Source: ZC4RG20 sp963782445
GTDB taxonomy: Bacteria > Pseudomonadota > Gammaproteobacteria > Steroidobacterales > Rariloculaceae
Assembly (NCBI GenBank): GCA_963782445.1
Contig: CAWAJM010000001.1
Coordinates: 1,364,001 to 1,428,000, forward strand
Reading direction: 5' to 3'
Length of the DNA: 64,000 nt
Each line of letters starts with the position of its first letter. Within the stretch, counting starts at the first letter, position 1. Below are positions 52,114 to 61,014 of this stretch, piece after piece. Position numbers and translations under genes: made by a program. Below the pieces are notes generated by a model, which saw only the letters and a program-made list of their open reading frames with translations, ran no database searches and was not told the origin of the DNA.

Positions 52114-52292
52114 GCACGCTTCATGAACGGGTCACTGGCGGTGGTGGGCGGAGTCTCGTGCAGACGGGCGCTTTCGGGGACGGCGTGAATCCCTGGAGCC
52201 TCCGTAGCGCGCCGTCCTGGCGCGCACGGCCCCGAAAGCGCCCGTCTGCGCGAGCCTCCTCTGTTAGGCCTGCGGCCGTTCATGAAGCGTGC
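52114..52292. mobile_element. MITE-like palindromic element A
   Basis: A 179-bp element with perfect 17-bp terminal inverted repeats: GCACGCTTCATGAACGG (52114-52130) and its inverted copy at 52276-52292. Nested inside are 20-bp arms at 52160-52179 (GCAGACGGGCGCTTTCGGGG) and 52230-52249. It begins three bases after the DUF3570 stop. No transposase. No target duplication is obvious. Confidence 0.7.
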
Positions 52293-52423
52293 TGAAACCG
52301 CGCGAGGAGATCGTTGGTGCGCGGGCGAAATCCCGCGCGGTCGCGGCAATCTGCATCGGCCACGGAAGACGCAGGCCGCTGCGCTCTTGGGAGCCGACTG
52401 ACAGCCGCATTCGTGTCCAGGCC

Positions 52424-52535
52424 GAGGCTTGGGCGTAAGGGCGGTGTCGGGACGCTGAGCGCCAGGGAGGGCGCTCAGCGAGCCCCCAGGGAAGGGTTCA
52501 CGGCGGTCCCGACACCGCCCTTACGCCCAAGCCTC
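52424..52535. mobile_element. MITE-like palindromic element B, relative of A in opposite orientation
   Basis: 112 bp with perfect 30-bp terminal inverted repeats (52424-52453 and 52506-52535; outer part GAGGCTTGGGCGTAAGGG) and an inner stem CGCTGAGCGCC (52453-52463) / GGCGCTCAGCG (52470-52480). Its complement shares with element A the core GGGAC-GCCGTGAA-CCC, CTGG-GGCTC and TCCTGGCGC in the same order. Between A and B (52293-52423) no gene is seen. Confidence 0.7.
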
Positions 52536-52599
52536 CGCCTGCTCCAAACGCCTAAAAGCACGTCTTCGAGGCGATCGATCAACGGCGGAAGCGGACCGC

Positions 52600-53442
52600 T
52601 CACGCGGTCGCCACCCGCGGCCGCCGCAACGCGACGGCAATGCCTCCGAGCACGAGCGCCGAAGCGAGGACGAGCCGCGGCGTCGGCGCTTCGCCGAGCA
52701 GCGCGACGCCCGCGAGCGCCGCGATGGCAGGCACGGAAAGCTGGACCGTGGCCGCGGACGACGCCGCGAGCCGGGGCAGCGCGCGGTACCAGATCACGTA
52801 GCCGAGCCCCGTCGCGACCGTGCCCGACAGCAGCGCGGCCGCGGCGCCGCCCGGCGTGAAGGCGACGTGCCGCCACAGGGCGACGTTGCAGAGCACGACG
52901 CAGGGGGCGGCCAGCAGCATGTTGCGGCTCGTGGCCGCCAGCGCGTCGACCGCGGCGCGTCCGCGCAGAGAATACAGCCCCCAGCCGATGCCGGCCGCCG
53001 TCATGAGCGCGGCACCGGCGAGCGGCGGGGCCGTGAGGCCCGGCGAGAGCAGCCACACCATGCCCGTGCCGGCGCCGGCCAGCCCGAGCCACGCGACCGC
53101 CGGGAAGCGCTCGCCGGCTTGAAAGGCGGCCGCGAACATCGTGAGCTGCGCCGTGCCGAACAGGATCAGCGCGCCCGTGCCGGCCGTCAGGGACAGGTAC
53201 GAGAAAGAGAAGCAAGGCAGGTACACGAGCAGGGCGCCGACGGCGCGCCAGTCCGTGGCCGGTAAGGGGCGGGCGCCGGCGCGGCGCCGCACGAGCCAAT
53301 AGAGCAGGAGGGCGGCGGAGACCACGCGAAGGCTCATGAAGCTGGCCGCGTCGATGCGCCCGGCGCCGAGCGCGAGCCGGCACAGCACCGAGTTCGCGGC
53401 GAACGCGGTCATCGCGGTCAACGTCGGGATCCAGGTCGGCAT
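52600..53442 (-). CDS. EamA/DMT-superfamily transporter
   Basis: 280 residues, ten predicted membrane helices (TLTAMTAFAANSVLCRLALG near the start; LVLASALVLGGIAVALRRPR at the end), in two five-helix halves. The family exports or imports small metabolites; the substrate cannot be told. Start ATG 53442; the gene is transcribed away from the antiporter gene's end by 38 bases, same strand. Confidence 0.85.
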   Translation of the reverse strand: MPTWIPTLTAMTAFAANSVLCRLALGAGRIDAASFMSLRVVSAALLLYWLVRRRAGARPLPATDWRAVGALLVYLPCFSFSYLSLTAGTGALILFGTAQLTMFAAAFQAGERFPAVAWLGLAGAGTGMVWLLSPGLTAPPLAGAALMTAAGIGWGLYSLRGRAAVDALAATSRNMLLAAPCVVLCNVALWRHVAFTPGGAAAALLSGTVATGLGYVIWYRALPRLAASSAATVQLSVPAIAALAGVALLGEAPTPRLVLASALVLGGIAVALRRPRVATA

Positions 53443-53480
53443 GGGCGAACTGTACTCCGAGGCGAGTCCGCGCGGGTGCG

Positions 53481-54431
53481 TCAAAGCAGCCAGAACACGT
53501 AGGCGGCGTAGCACAGCAAGAGCCCGGCGCCTTCCCAGCGTGCAAGCCCGCCGCGGTAGAGCATGAACGGCAGCGGCAAGGCGCCGAGCCCGATCATGAT
53601 GCCGACGTCGATCGGTCCGATGCCGCCGCGCGCGAGCGGGTGAATGACGGCCGTGATGCCGAGGATCGAGAGCAGGTTGAAGATGTTGGAGCCGACGACG
53701 TTGGCGGCCGCGATATCGGCATGGCCGCGCATCGAGGCGACGACCGTCGTCGCCAGCTCCGGCAGACTCGTGCCGAGCGCCACGATGGTGAGGCCGATAA
53801 CGGCTTCCGAGACGCCGAGCACGTGGGCGATCCCAGCCGCGCCGATGACGAACAGCTTGCCGCCGACGACGAGGGCGACGATGCCGAGCACGGTCGCGAG
53901 CACGCAGGTCGCGAGACCGGGGGCGCGGTCGTCGAGGGCCTCGCGAGATTCCTTCTGAACGCGGTGGCGCTCCCTGCGGCTGTGGCGCACGGAGTAGGTC
54001 ATATAGGCGAGGATGCCGAGCACGAGCACGGCACCCTCGGGGCGCGAGATGCGCCCGTCGAGCAGCATGGCGCCGACGAGCAGCGAAGCCGCGATCATGA
54101 TCGGGACGTCGCGGCGCACGAGCTTCGAGCTCAGCGGCCCGGGCCGGAGCAGGGCGGCCAGCCCGAGGATCAGCCCGATGTTCGCGATGTTGGAGCCGAT
54201 GACGTTGCCGACGGCAAGCTCGTCGGAGCCCGCGAGCGCGGCCTGCAGGCTCACGGCCAGCTCGGGCGCGCTCGTGCCGAAGGCGACGATCGTGAGGCCG
54301 ACGATGACGGGACTGAGCCCCACGCGCATGCCGAGCGTCGAGGAGCCTCTGACGAGGGCTTCGCCGCCGACGGCGAGCAGGCCGAACCCGGCCGCGAGCG
54401 AGAGGACGATACCGATCATGCGCTGCAACAT
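53481..54431 (-). CDS. Calcium/sodium (CaCA family) antiporter
   Basis: 316 residues with the two inverted alpha repeats of the family: GLTIVAFGTSAPELAVS plus GNVIGSNIANIGLILG in the first half and GLTIVALGTSLPELATT plus NVVGSNIFNLLSILG in the second. YrbG-like; exchanges Ca2+ or another cation for Na+ or H+ in the inner membrane. The GTSxPE motifs bind the cation. Confidence 0.92.
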   Translation of the reverse strand: MLQRMIGIVLSLAAGFGLLAVGGEALVRGSSTLGMRVGLSPVIVGLTIVAFGTSAPELAVSLQAALAGSDELAVGNVIGSNIANIGLILGLAALLRPGPLSSKLVRRDVPIMIAASLLVGAMLLDGRISRPEGAVLVLGILAYMTYSVRHSRRERHRVQKESREALDDRAPGLATCVLATVLGIVALVVGGKLFVIGAAGIAHVLGVSEAVIGLTIVALGTSLPELATTVVASMRGHADIAAANVVGSNIFNLLSILGITAVIHPLARGGIGPIDVGIMIGLGALPLPFMLYRGGLARWEGAGLLLCYAAYVFWLL

Positions 54432-54672
54432 AACTTAGGGCCCGCAGGGCCCGCACTCCGGGCTGGCCCGCCGTGCGGGCATGGAAGCCCGGCGGCGGGC
54501 GCCGGCCGCTGGAAACGAAACCGGGAGTTTGCTCCGGTAAGGGAAAGTTCGGATGCGATGCGGAGGCGTAAATGGTAGATTTGAGACCGTTCGGCGCGAG
54601 CGCCCAAGACCTGAGCTCGGCGCCGCTCGGGTGTGCAGCCGGAACGGGCAGCAAGGGGGACGTTAGGGGCTC

Positions 54673-57123
54673 ATGGCGCGCAGAATCCGCTTCGTACTGT
54701 CGACCGGCCTCGCCGTCGGCGCCGCGGTCGTCGCCGCCGGCTGCCAGCCGTCGGAGCAGAAGCTCATCGCCGAGAACACGGCGACGATTAAGCACTATTG
54801 CACGGATTGCCACAACGACACCGAGCTCGTCGGCGGCATGTCCCTAGAGCATCCGAATCTTGCCCATGTCGCGGATAATCCCGATCAATGGGAGAACGTG
54901 ATCCGCAAGCTGCAGGGCCACCTCATGCCGCCGCCGGGGGGCCGTAAGCCCGATAACCAGGCGGTCGAGAACATGGTCTCGTTTCTCGAAACGCGCCTCG
55001 ATGCCGCGGCCGCGAAGCACCCCAACCCTGGCCGCGCCGCGATCCACCGGCTGAACCGCACCGAGTACGGCAACGCGATCCGCGACCTGCTGGCCCTGAA
55101 TATCGATCCGGCCGATTACCTTCCGGCCGACGACGAGGGCTACGGTTTCGACAACATCGCGGACGTTCTGCGCGTCTCCCCTTCGCTGCTCGAGCAGTAC
55201 CTTTCCGCTTCGACGAAGATCGCGGCCTTGGCCGTCGGCGATCCGGACACGCCCGTCGTCACGAAGGTCTACCGCGCGCCGCCCGATCTCGCCCAGAGCG
55301 AGCACATCGCGGGCCTGCCGCTCGGCACGCGCGGCGGAATGGTGTTTCACGACAACTTCCCGCTCGACGGCGACTACGACGTGAGCGTCGTGCTGCTGCG
55401 CAACATCGTGGGCTACATGAAGGGCCTCGAGTGGGGCCACGAGCTCGTGATCACGATCGACGGCAAACCGGTTTTCAAGTCCCAGGTCGGCGGCGAAGCC
55501 GACAATGCGATGTCGGACGCCAACTTCGCGGCGGCGGCCAACGAGATCGATCGGCGCCTGCGCGCACGAGTGTTCATCAAGGCGGGCCCGCACGCTATCG
55601 GCGTGACGTTCGCGCGCCGCGACGCGGCCGAAAGCCACGAGCCGCTGCAGCCGCACACGCGCGACCTCGACCTGCAGAATATGAACGGCGAGCCCGTGTT
55701 CAGCTACATGAACGTCACGGGACCCTACGACGCGAAGGGGCCCGGCGATACGCCGAGCCGGCGTGCCATCTTCACGTGCCGCCCCAAGCGCCAGGCCGAC
55801 GAGCTGCCCTGCGCCGAGGACATCCTCTCGCGGCTCGCACATCGCGCGTATCGCCGCCCGGTCAAGGAAGGAGACTTGGCGCTGCTGCTGCAGTACTACA
55901 AGCAGGGGCGCGAGCACGGCTCCTTCGACGCAGGCATCGAGGAGGCCCTGCGCGTCATGCTCGTGAGCCCGGATTTCCTGTTCCGCAGCGAGCCGGATCC
56001 GCAGGGTGTCAAGCCCGGGACGGTCTATCCGGTCAGCGATCTCGCGCTCGCGTCGCGCCTCTCGTTCTTTCTCTGGAGCAGCCTGCCCGACGAGCGGCTG
56101 CTGGCGCTCGCGGAGAAGGGCCGGCTCTCCGATCCCAAGGTCTACGCGCAGCAGGTCCGCCGCATGCTCGCGGACCCGCGCGCCGATGCGCTCGTGACCG
56201 ACTTTGCGGATCAGTGGCTGTACTTGCGCAATCTCGCTCGGGCGCACCCCGATGCCGAGCTGTTCCCGAACTTCGACGACAACCTGCGCAGCGCGATGCG
56301 GAAGGAGACGGAGCTGTTTTTCAACAGCATCGTGCGCGAGGACCGCAACGTCACGGAGCTGCTGACGGCGGACTACACCTTCGTCAATGAGCGCCTGGCG
56401 CGGCACTACGGTATCCCGAACGTCTACGGCAGCCGCTTCCGCCGGGTGCACATTCCGAACCCCGCCCGCCGCGGGCTACTCGGGCAGGCCAGTATCCTGA
56501 CGGTCACCTCGTATCCGAACCGCACCTCGCCCGTGCTGCGCGGCAAGTTCATCCTCACGAACATTCTCGGCACGCCGCCGCCGTCGCCGCCCCCCAACGT
56601 GCCGTCGCTGGCCGAGAACAAGCCGGGCGCGCCGGCGCGCTCGGTGCGCGAGCGGCTCGAGGAGCATCGTAACAACCCGGTCTGTAAGGGCTGCCACGGC
56701 GTCATGGATCCGCTCGGTCTCTCCCTCGAGAACTTCGACGCCGTGGGGCGCTGGCGCACGGTCGAGCCCGGCGGCAAGGTCGATGCCTCGGGGCAGCTCG
56801 CCGACGGCACGCCCGTCGACGGCGCCATCGAGCTGCGCAAGGCGCTAATCAAGCATCCCGAGCAGTTCGTCGGCGTCGTGACGCAGAAGCTCATGACCTA
56901 TGCGCTCGGCCGAGGACTCGAGTCCTACGACATGCCCACGGTCCGCAAGATCGTGCGCGACGCGGCCAATGACGACTACCGCTTCTCCTCGCTGATCCTC
57001 GGCATCGCGAACAGCATGCCTTTCCGCATGAAGCGGGCGACCTCGGGCGAGGAGACGACGACGCAGGCGCCGAAGCCGGTGACGACGACGGCCTCGCTGC
57101 GAAGCGCGGGGGCGCTGCAATAA
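54673..57123 (+). CDS. DUF1592/DUF1588-type lipoprotein with two c-heme sites
   Basis: 816 residues. Lipobox VVAAGC (Cys24), first heme motif CTDCH (43-47), DUF1587/1592/1588/1595-like central region (IHRLNRTEYGNAIRDLLAL, LVSPDFLFRSEPDP, FADQWLYLRNLARAHPDAE), second heme motif CKGCH near residue 673 with VMDPLGLSLENFDAVGRWR, and a DUF1585 tail. Planctomycete-cytochrome-like multidomain proteins of this type are usually next to a DUF1552 gene; none is here. Role unknown, likely periplasmic oxidation. Confidence 0.85.
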   Translation: MARRIRFVLSTGLAVGAAVVAAGCQPSEQKLIAENTATIKHYCTDCHNDTELVGGMSLEHPNLAHVADNPDQWENVIRKLQGHLMPPPGGRKPDNQAVENMVSFLETRLDAAAAKHPNPGRAAIHRLNRTEYGNAIRDLLALNIDPADYLPADDEGYGFDNIADVLRVSPSLLEQYLSASTKIAALAVGDPDTPVVTKVYRAPPDLAQSEHIAGLPLGTRGGMVFHDNFPLDGDYDVSVVLLRNIVGYMKGLEWGHELVITIDGKPVFKSQVGGEADNAMSDANFAAAANEIDRRLRARVFIKAGPHAIGVTFARRDAAESHEPLQPHTRDLDLQNMNGEPVFSYMNVTGPYDAKGPGDTPSRRAIFTCRPKRQADELPCAEDILSRLAHRAYRRPVKEGDLALLLQYYKQGREHGSFDAGIEEALRVMLVSPDFLFRSEPDPQGVKPGTVYPVSDLALASRLSFFLWSSLPDERLLALAEKGRLSDPKVYAQQVRRMLADPRADALVTDFADQWLYLRNLARAHPDAELFPNFDDNLRSAMRKETELFFNSIVREDRNVTELLTADYTFVNERLARHYGIPNVYGSRFRRVHIPNPARRGLLGQASILTVTSYPNRTSPVLRGKFILTNILGTPPPSPPPNVPSLAENKPGAPARSVRERLEEHRNNPVCKGCHGVMDPLGLSLENFDAVGRWRTVEPGGKVDASGQLADGTPVDGAIELRKALIKHPEQFVGVVTQKLMTYALGRGLESYDMPTVRKIVRDAANDDYRFSSLILGIANSMPFRMKRATSGEETTTQAPKPVTTTASLRSAGALQ

Positions 57124-57145
57124 GAGCGCGGGGCGCCGACTGCCC

Positions 57146-58243
57146 ATGACGCGGCGCCACCGGCCCCCGTTCCGCGCCGATCACGTCGGCAGTCTCCTTC
57201 GGCCTCGGAGTCTTCTCGACCTGCGCGGCCGCGTCGAGCGCGGGGAGGCCGATGCCGCCGCGCTGCGGGTCCACGAGGATGAATGCATCCGCGCCGTCGT
57301 GGCGCTGCAGGAGTCCGTCGGCCTCGAAGCGGTCACCGACGGAGAATATCGGCGGCACAGCTTCCACGGCGACTTCCTCGGCCGCATCGAGGGCGTCGAG
57401 TTCAAGCTCGTGCCGGGCGGCGCCGGCCTCAGCGGCGGCCCGTTCGTCGCGTCGGTCACGGGCCGCATGGGCCGGCCGGCCGGCGGTATCGAGGTCGAGC
57501 ACTTTCGGTTTCTGGCCGCGCTCACGCGGCGCACGGCCAAGCTCACGATTCCTTCGCCGACCATGGTCCATTTCCGCGGCGGCCGCGAATCGATCGATCG
57601 GACGGCGTACCCCGACATGCAGGGCTTCTTCGACGACCTTGCAGCGATCTATCGCGCCGAGATTCGGGACCTCGCATCGGCCGGCTGCCGCTATCTGCAG
57701 CTGGACGACACGAACCTCGCGTACCTCTGCGACGCGGCCATTCGCGCCCGCGTGGCCGAGCGCGGGGAGGACGTCGAGCGTTTGCCGCACGTGTATGCCG
57801 AGCTTATCAACGCATCCATCGCGGAGCGGCCCGAGGATATGGCCGTCTGCGTGCACCTTTGCCGGGGCAATGCGCGCGGCCGCTGGTTCGCGACCGGCGG
57901 CTACGAGCCAATCGCCGAGACGCTCTTCAACGAGCTCGATGTGGACGGCTTCTTTCTCGAATACGACGACGAGCGTTCGGGTGACTTCGCGCCGCTGCGC
58001 TACGTGCCGCGGGAGAAGGCCGTCGTGCTCGGTCTCGTCACGACGAAGCGCGGTGTCCTCGAACGCGCCGACGATCTCAAGCGCCGCATCGACGAGGCGG
58101 CCCGTCATGTGCCTCTCGAGCAGCTGTGTCTGTCGCCGCAGTGCGGGTTCGCGAGCGCGTCCGAGGGCAATCTGCTGACCGAGGACGAGGAGCGGCGCAA
58201 GCTCGCGCTCGTCGTCGAGGTGGCGACCGAAGTCTGGCGTTGA
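57146..58243 (+). CDS. Cobalamin-independent methionine synthase-like protein (second copy)
   Basis: 365 residues. MetE C-terminal-like barrel with zinc ligands in VCVHLCRGNARG (His, Cys) and LSPQCGFAS (Cys), and FRADHVGSLLRP at the start. Distantly related to the 1838-2977 product. Like that gene it stands alone from any metE or cobalamin gene. It starts 22 bases after the cytochrome lipoprotein and may be cotranscribed with it. Substrate unknown. Confidence 0.82.
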   Translation: MTRRHRPPFRADHVGSLLRPRSLLDLRGRVERGEADAAALRVHEDECIRAVVALQESVGLEAVTDGEYRRHSFHGDFLGRIEGVEFKLVPGGAGLSGGPFVASVTGRMGRPAGGIEVEHFRFLAALTRRTAKLTIPSPTMVHFRGGRESIDRTAYPDMQGFFDDLAAIYRAEIRDLASAGCRYLQLDDTNLAYLCDAAIRARVAERGEDVERLPHVYAELINASIAERPEDMAVCVHLCRGNARGRWFATGGYEPIAETLFNELDVDGFFLEYDDERSGDFAPLRYVPREKAVVLGLVTTKRGVLERADDLKRRIDEAARHVPLEQLCLSPQCGFASASEGNLLTEDEERRKLALVVEVATEVWR

Positions 58244-58267
58244 GGCGGCGGGCCGCGTGCGACCGAC

Positions 58268-59161
58268 ATGAGTGCCTCTGTATCGCTCACGGAATTCGTC
58301 TATCGGCGGCTCGCGGTGCTGACGGCGGAGCTCTCGCGCCGGACCGAGGCGGCACGCCAGCGGATCGATGCGCAGAGCGTGCATGGGATGCGGGTCACGA
58401 TCCGCCGGACGCGGTCCGCGCTGCGTGCGTTTCGGTCGCTGCTGCCGCAGCGGCTGGAGGCAGCCCATGGCGAGGAGCTGCGCAGGCTGGCCCGCCTGCT
58501 CGGCGCCGTGCGCGATCTCAACGTCTACGTCGAGCGCCATCGCGCCCATGTGGCCAAGCTGCGCCGCAAGGACCGCGCGGCGCTGGCGCAGCACGAGCGG
58601 TACGTCGAGGGCGAAAGGGAGCGCGCCGTGCAGGCTCTCGCCGCGGCCGTCCATGGCGCTCGCTGCGTGCGCACGGTCGCCGAGCTCGCTGCCGCGGCGG
58701 CGGCCGGACCCGAACCCTCGGCCGAGCCCGGGCCGGGTGCGAAGGCAGGCGCCGCCTCATACGTCGCCGCCGCGCGTGCATCGATGCTCGAGCACGGTCG
58801 GGCGATCGATGCGCATTCGGGGGCGAAGCGTCTGCATCGGCTCAGGATTCGCGACAAACGCTTCAGATATCTGCTGGAGCTCGTCGAGCCGCTCTATCCA
58901 GAGCGCCTGACACCGGCCATCCGCGCCGCAGTGCGGCTCCAGGACGTGCTGGGGCGACACCAGGACGCGCTGACGGCCGAGGCAAGGCTGCGCGACTACG
59001 CCCGCCAAGTGGCCTGGAGCGACGCGGGACGCGCCGAGCTGCTCGCGCTCGGTCAGCTCATCGAAGGCGAGAGGCGCGCGGCGCGCCGGGCACGCCGCCG
59101 CTTCGTTAAGGAGTGGCCGAGCTTCGAAGCGGCCGTGACCGCGCTCGATCTGCCCCGATGA
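58268..59161 (+). CDS. CHAD domain protein
   Basis: 297 residues, helical, with the conserved His of the family: VHGMRVTIRRTRSALRAF (about 38-55), LLGAVRDLNVY, LHRLRIRDKRFRYLLEL and LQDVLGRHQDALTAEAR. Strongly basic. CHAD domains bind polyphosphate and locate proteins to polyP granules. No attached CYTH domain. Twenty-four bases downstream of the MetE-like gene. Confidence 0.88.
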   Translation: MSASVSLTEFVYRRLAVLTAELSRRTEAARQRIDAQSVHGMRVTIRRTRSALRAFRSLLPQRLEAAHGEELRRLARLLGAVRDLNVYVERHRAHVAKLRRKDRAALAQHERYVEGERERAVQALAAAVHGARCVRTVAELAAAAAAGPEPSAEPGPGAKAGAASYVAAARASMLEHGRAIDAHSGAKRLHRLRIRDKRFRYLLELVEPLYPERLTPAIRAAVRLQDVLGRHQDALTAEARLRDYARQVAWSDAGRAELLALGQLIEGERRAARRARRRFVKEWPSFEAAVTALDLPR

Positions 59162-59176
59162 CGGGGAGGCCGCGGC

Positions 59177-59536
59177 TCATTTCTGAGGCGGCCCCTCTTG
59201 CTGCCCCTTGCCGAGCCGCATCTCGTACCACTTCTGCACGGCCTGTTCCTCGGCCAGGGCGTATTGGGCGCGTTTCGTGATCAGGCTCTTGTAGAGCTTC
59301 GGGGCGTTGTCGCCGCCGGCCTTGTCGAGCTCGGCCTTCAGGCATGCGACGTAATCGTGCACGGCTTTGAAGTATTCGCTCGTCGCCGAGTTGATCTTCC
59401 TTTCGTCCCGATGGCTGTACTTGTCCTGCTTCGGAATCACGACCAGCGACGGGTTGTCGCAGGCCGCAGCCTGCCGTGCAATGCCGGCGCCGGCGACGCC
59501 GAGTAGGGCGGCCGATAACACGAGCCAAGATCTCAT
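59177..59536 (-). CDS. Exported small hypothetical protein
   Basis: 119 residues from ATG 59536 (GGAGGACCCAG upstream). Signal peptide RSWLVLSAALLGVAGAG and cleavage near AAA-CD. The mature part is Lys-rich and helical: VVIPKQDKYSHRDERKINSA, HDYVACLKAELDKAG, QYALAEEQAVQKWYEMRLG. No family recognised. Convergent with the CHAD gene. Confidence 0.7.
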   Translation of the reverse strand: MRSWLVLSAALLGVAGAGIARQAAACDNPSLVVIPKQDKYSHRDERKINSATSEYFKAVHDYVACLKAELDKAGGDNAPKLYKSLITKRAQYALAEEQAVQKWYEMRLGKGQQEGPPQK

Positions 59537-59791
59537 CTGGGTCCTCCGCAATCCCCCTGGACAGTCGCGACGTTAGCATACGCCTCGCCGACGGTGAAAG
59601 GCGGGCCGGCGGAGCCGACGCGGCCGGCACGGCCGGCGCGGCGCCGCAGCTTCGCCGCAGGCTGCGCAAAGTGCCGGCGCCGCAACGGCCCGCATGGCGC
59701 GCGCCGATTCCGAGCGCATGCTGCGAGGGCATGATGCGAACCTGGACGGACTGAAGTGGCAGGGGGGAGGCCGTGGCCGCTGCCGCGGCCC
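59537..59791. other. 255-base intergenic stretch
   Basis: Very GC-rich and with short direct repeats of CGGCCGGC type about 59608-59645. No gene or regulatory signal I can support, apart from a possible TATGCT -10 (minus, near 59578) for the small exported protein. Confidence 0.3.
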
Positions 59792-60859
59792 TCATTCCCG
59801 GGGGCTGCGCTCGGCCAGCTCGGCGCGCACGCGCGGCAGCGCGTCCGGATGCTCGCGCTGCAGGTAGGCGATGAGCGCCTCCCGGACCTTGCAGCGCAGG
59901 TCCCAGGACTTGCTCGCGTCGGCGGCGCTCACGAGGCAGCGAATCTGCATGGCGCGCTCGCTTGCGTCGACGACCTGCAGCACACAAAGTCTGCGGTCCC
60001 ACTCGGGGGCTTCGCGGCAGACGCGCTCGAGCTCGGCGCGCAGCGGGCCGAGCGGCACGCCGTAGTCGAGCCAGAGCAGGACGGTGCCGAGCAGCTCCGC
60101 GCTCGAACGCGTCCAGTTCTGGAACGGGTTCTCGACGATCCACTGCAACGGCACGACGAGGCGGCGCTCGTCCCAGATCTTCACGACTACGTACGTCGTC
60201 GTGATCTCCTCGATACGTCCCCATTCGCCTTGGATGATGACGACGTCGTCGAGGCGCAGCGGTTGGCCCAGACCGATCTGGAGCCCGGCGATGAGGTTGC
60301 CGAGCACGGGACGGGCGGCGATGCCGGCGGCGAGGCCCGCCACGCCGGCGGAAGCGAGCAGGCTCGTGCCGAGCTGCCGGACGGTCGGGAACTGCATGAG
60401 CACGGAGGCGATGCCGATCAGCAGCACGAAGAACGTCACGGTGCGCGCGACGATGCGGGCCTGTGTCTGGAGCCTGCGGGCTGCGAGATTGTTCTCGACG
60501 TTGACGGGATGCGCGCGGACGACGGCATCGGCGAACGCGTTGATCGCGCGGATGCCGGTCCACGTCAGGGCGGCGGTCACGAGTAGCGCCGTGGCGATGC
60601 GGCCGGCATTGGCCTGGGGCAGCACGGGCGTGGCCGCCTCGAATACGAACTGGAGCCCGAGCAGCGGAAAGACCGCGCGCGTCGGGCCGGCGACGGCTTC
60701 GATCATCGTGACGGCCGCGGCGCTGAAGCCCAGCAGGCGCCGCGCTACCGGAAAAATTACGGCATGCAGTACGATGCCGGCCGTGGCAGCGACGGCGGCG
60801 GCCACCGCGAGCGTGACCCAGGGGTGGTGGCTGAAGTCGAGATAGGCCGCAAGGTGCAT
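59792..60859 (-). CDS. MscS-family mechanosensitive channel
   Basis: 355 residues from ATG 60859. Four membrane segments; the last carries SAGVAGLAAGIAARPVLGNL (pore helix), followed by QIGLGQPLRLDDVVIIQGEW and VVPLQWIVENPFQNWTR of the cytoplasmic beta domain. It should open under membrane tension or act as an ion-selective relative. Divergent from the DedA-like gene. Confidence 0.9.
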   Translation of the reverse strand: MHLAAYLDFSHHPWVTLAVAAAVAATAGIVLHAVIFPVARRLLGFSAAAVTMIEAVAGPTRAVFPLLGLQFVFEAATPVLPQANAGRIATALLVTAALTWTGIRAINAFADAVVRAHPVNVENNLAARRLQTQARIVARTVTFFVLLIGIASVLMQFPTVRQLGTSLLASAGVAGLAAGIAARPVLGNLIAGLQIGLGQPLRLDDVVIIQGEWGRIEEITTTYVVVKIWDERRLVVPLQWIVENPFQNWTRSSAELLGTVLLWLDYGVPLGPLRAELERVCREAPEWDRRLCVLQVVDASERAMQIRCLVSAADASKSWDLRCKVREALIAYLQREHPDALPRVRAELAERSPRE

Positions 60860-61014
60860 GAACCGCTTTCCTCGAGTGCGCTTGGGCGCTCGTCCCGGTC
60901 GCGCAGGGACCGCAATACGCGAGAAGATGGAAGATACATGATGGATCCGAGCTTTCGAAAACGACCCGGGCCGCCGGCGGCGACGCGCGCTCCCCAAGCG
61001 GCGGCGCGCCCGCG

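Noticed and set aside
59600..59660. Short CGGCCGGC-type repeats as a repeat array
   Set aside because: Irregular spacing and unit; explained by very high GC.
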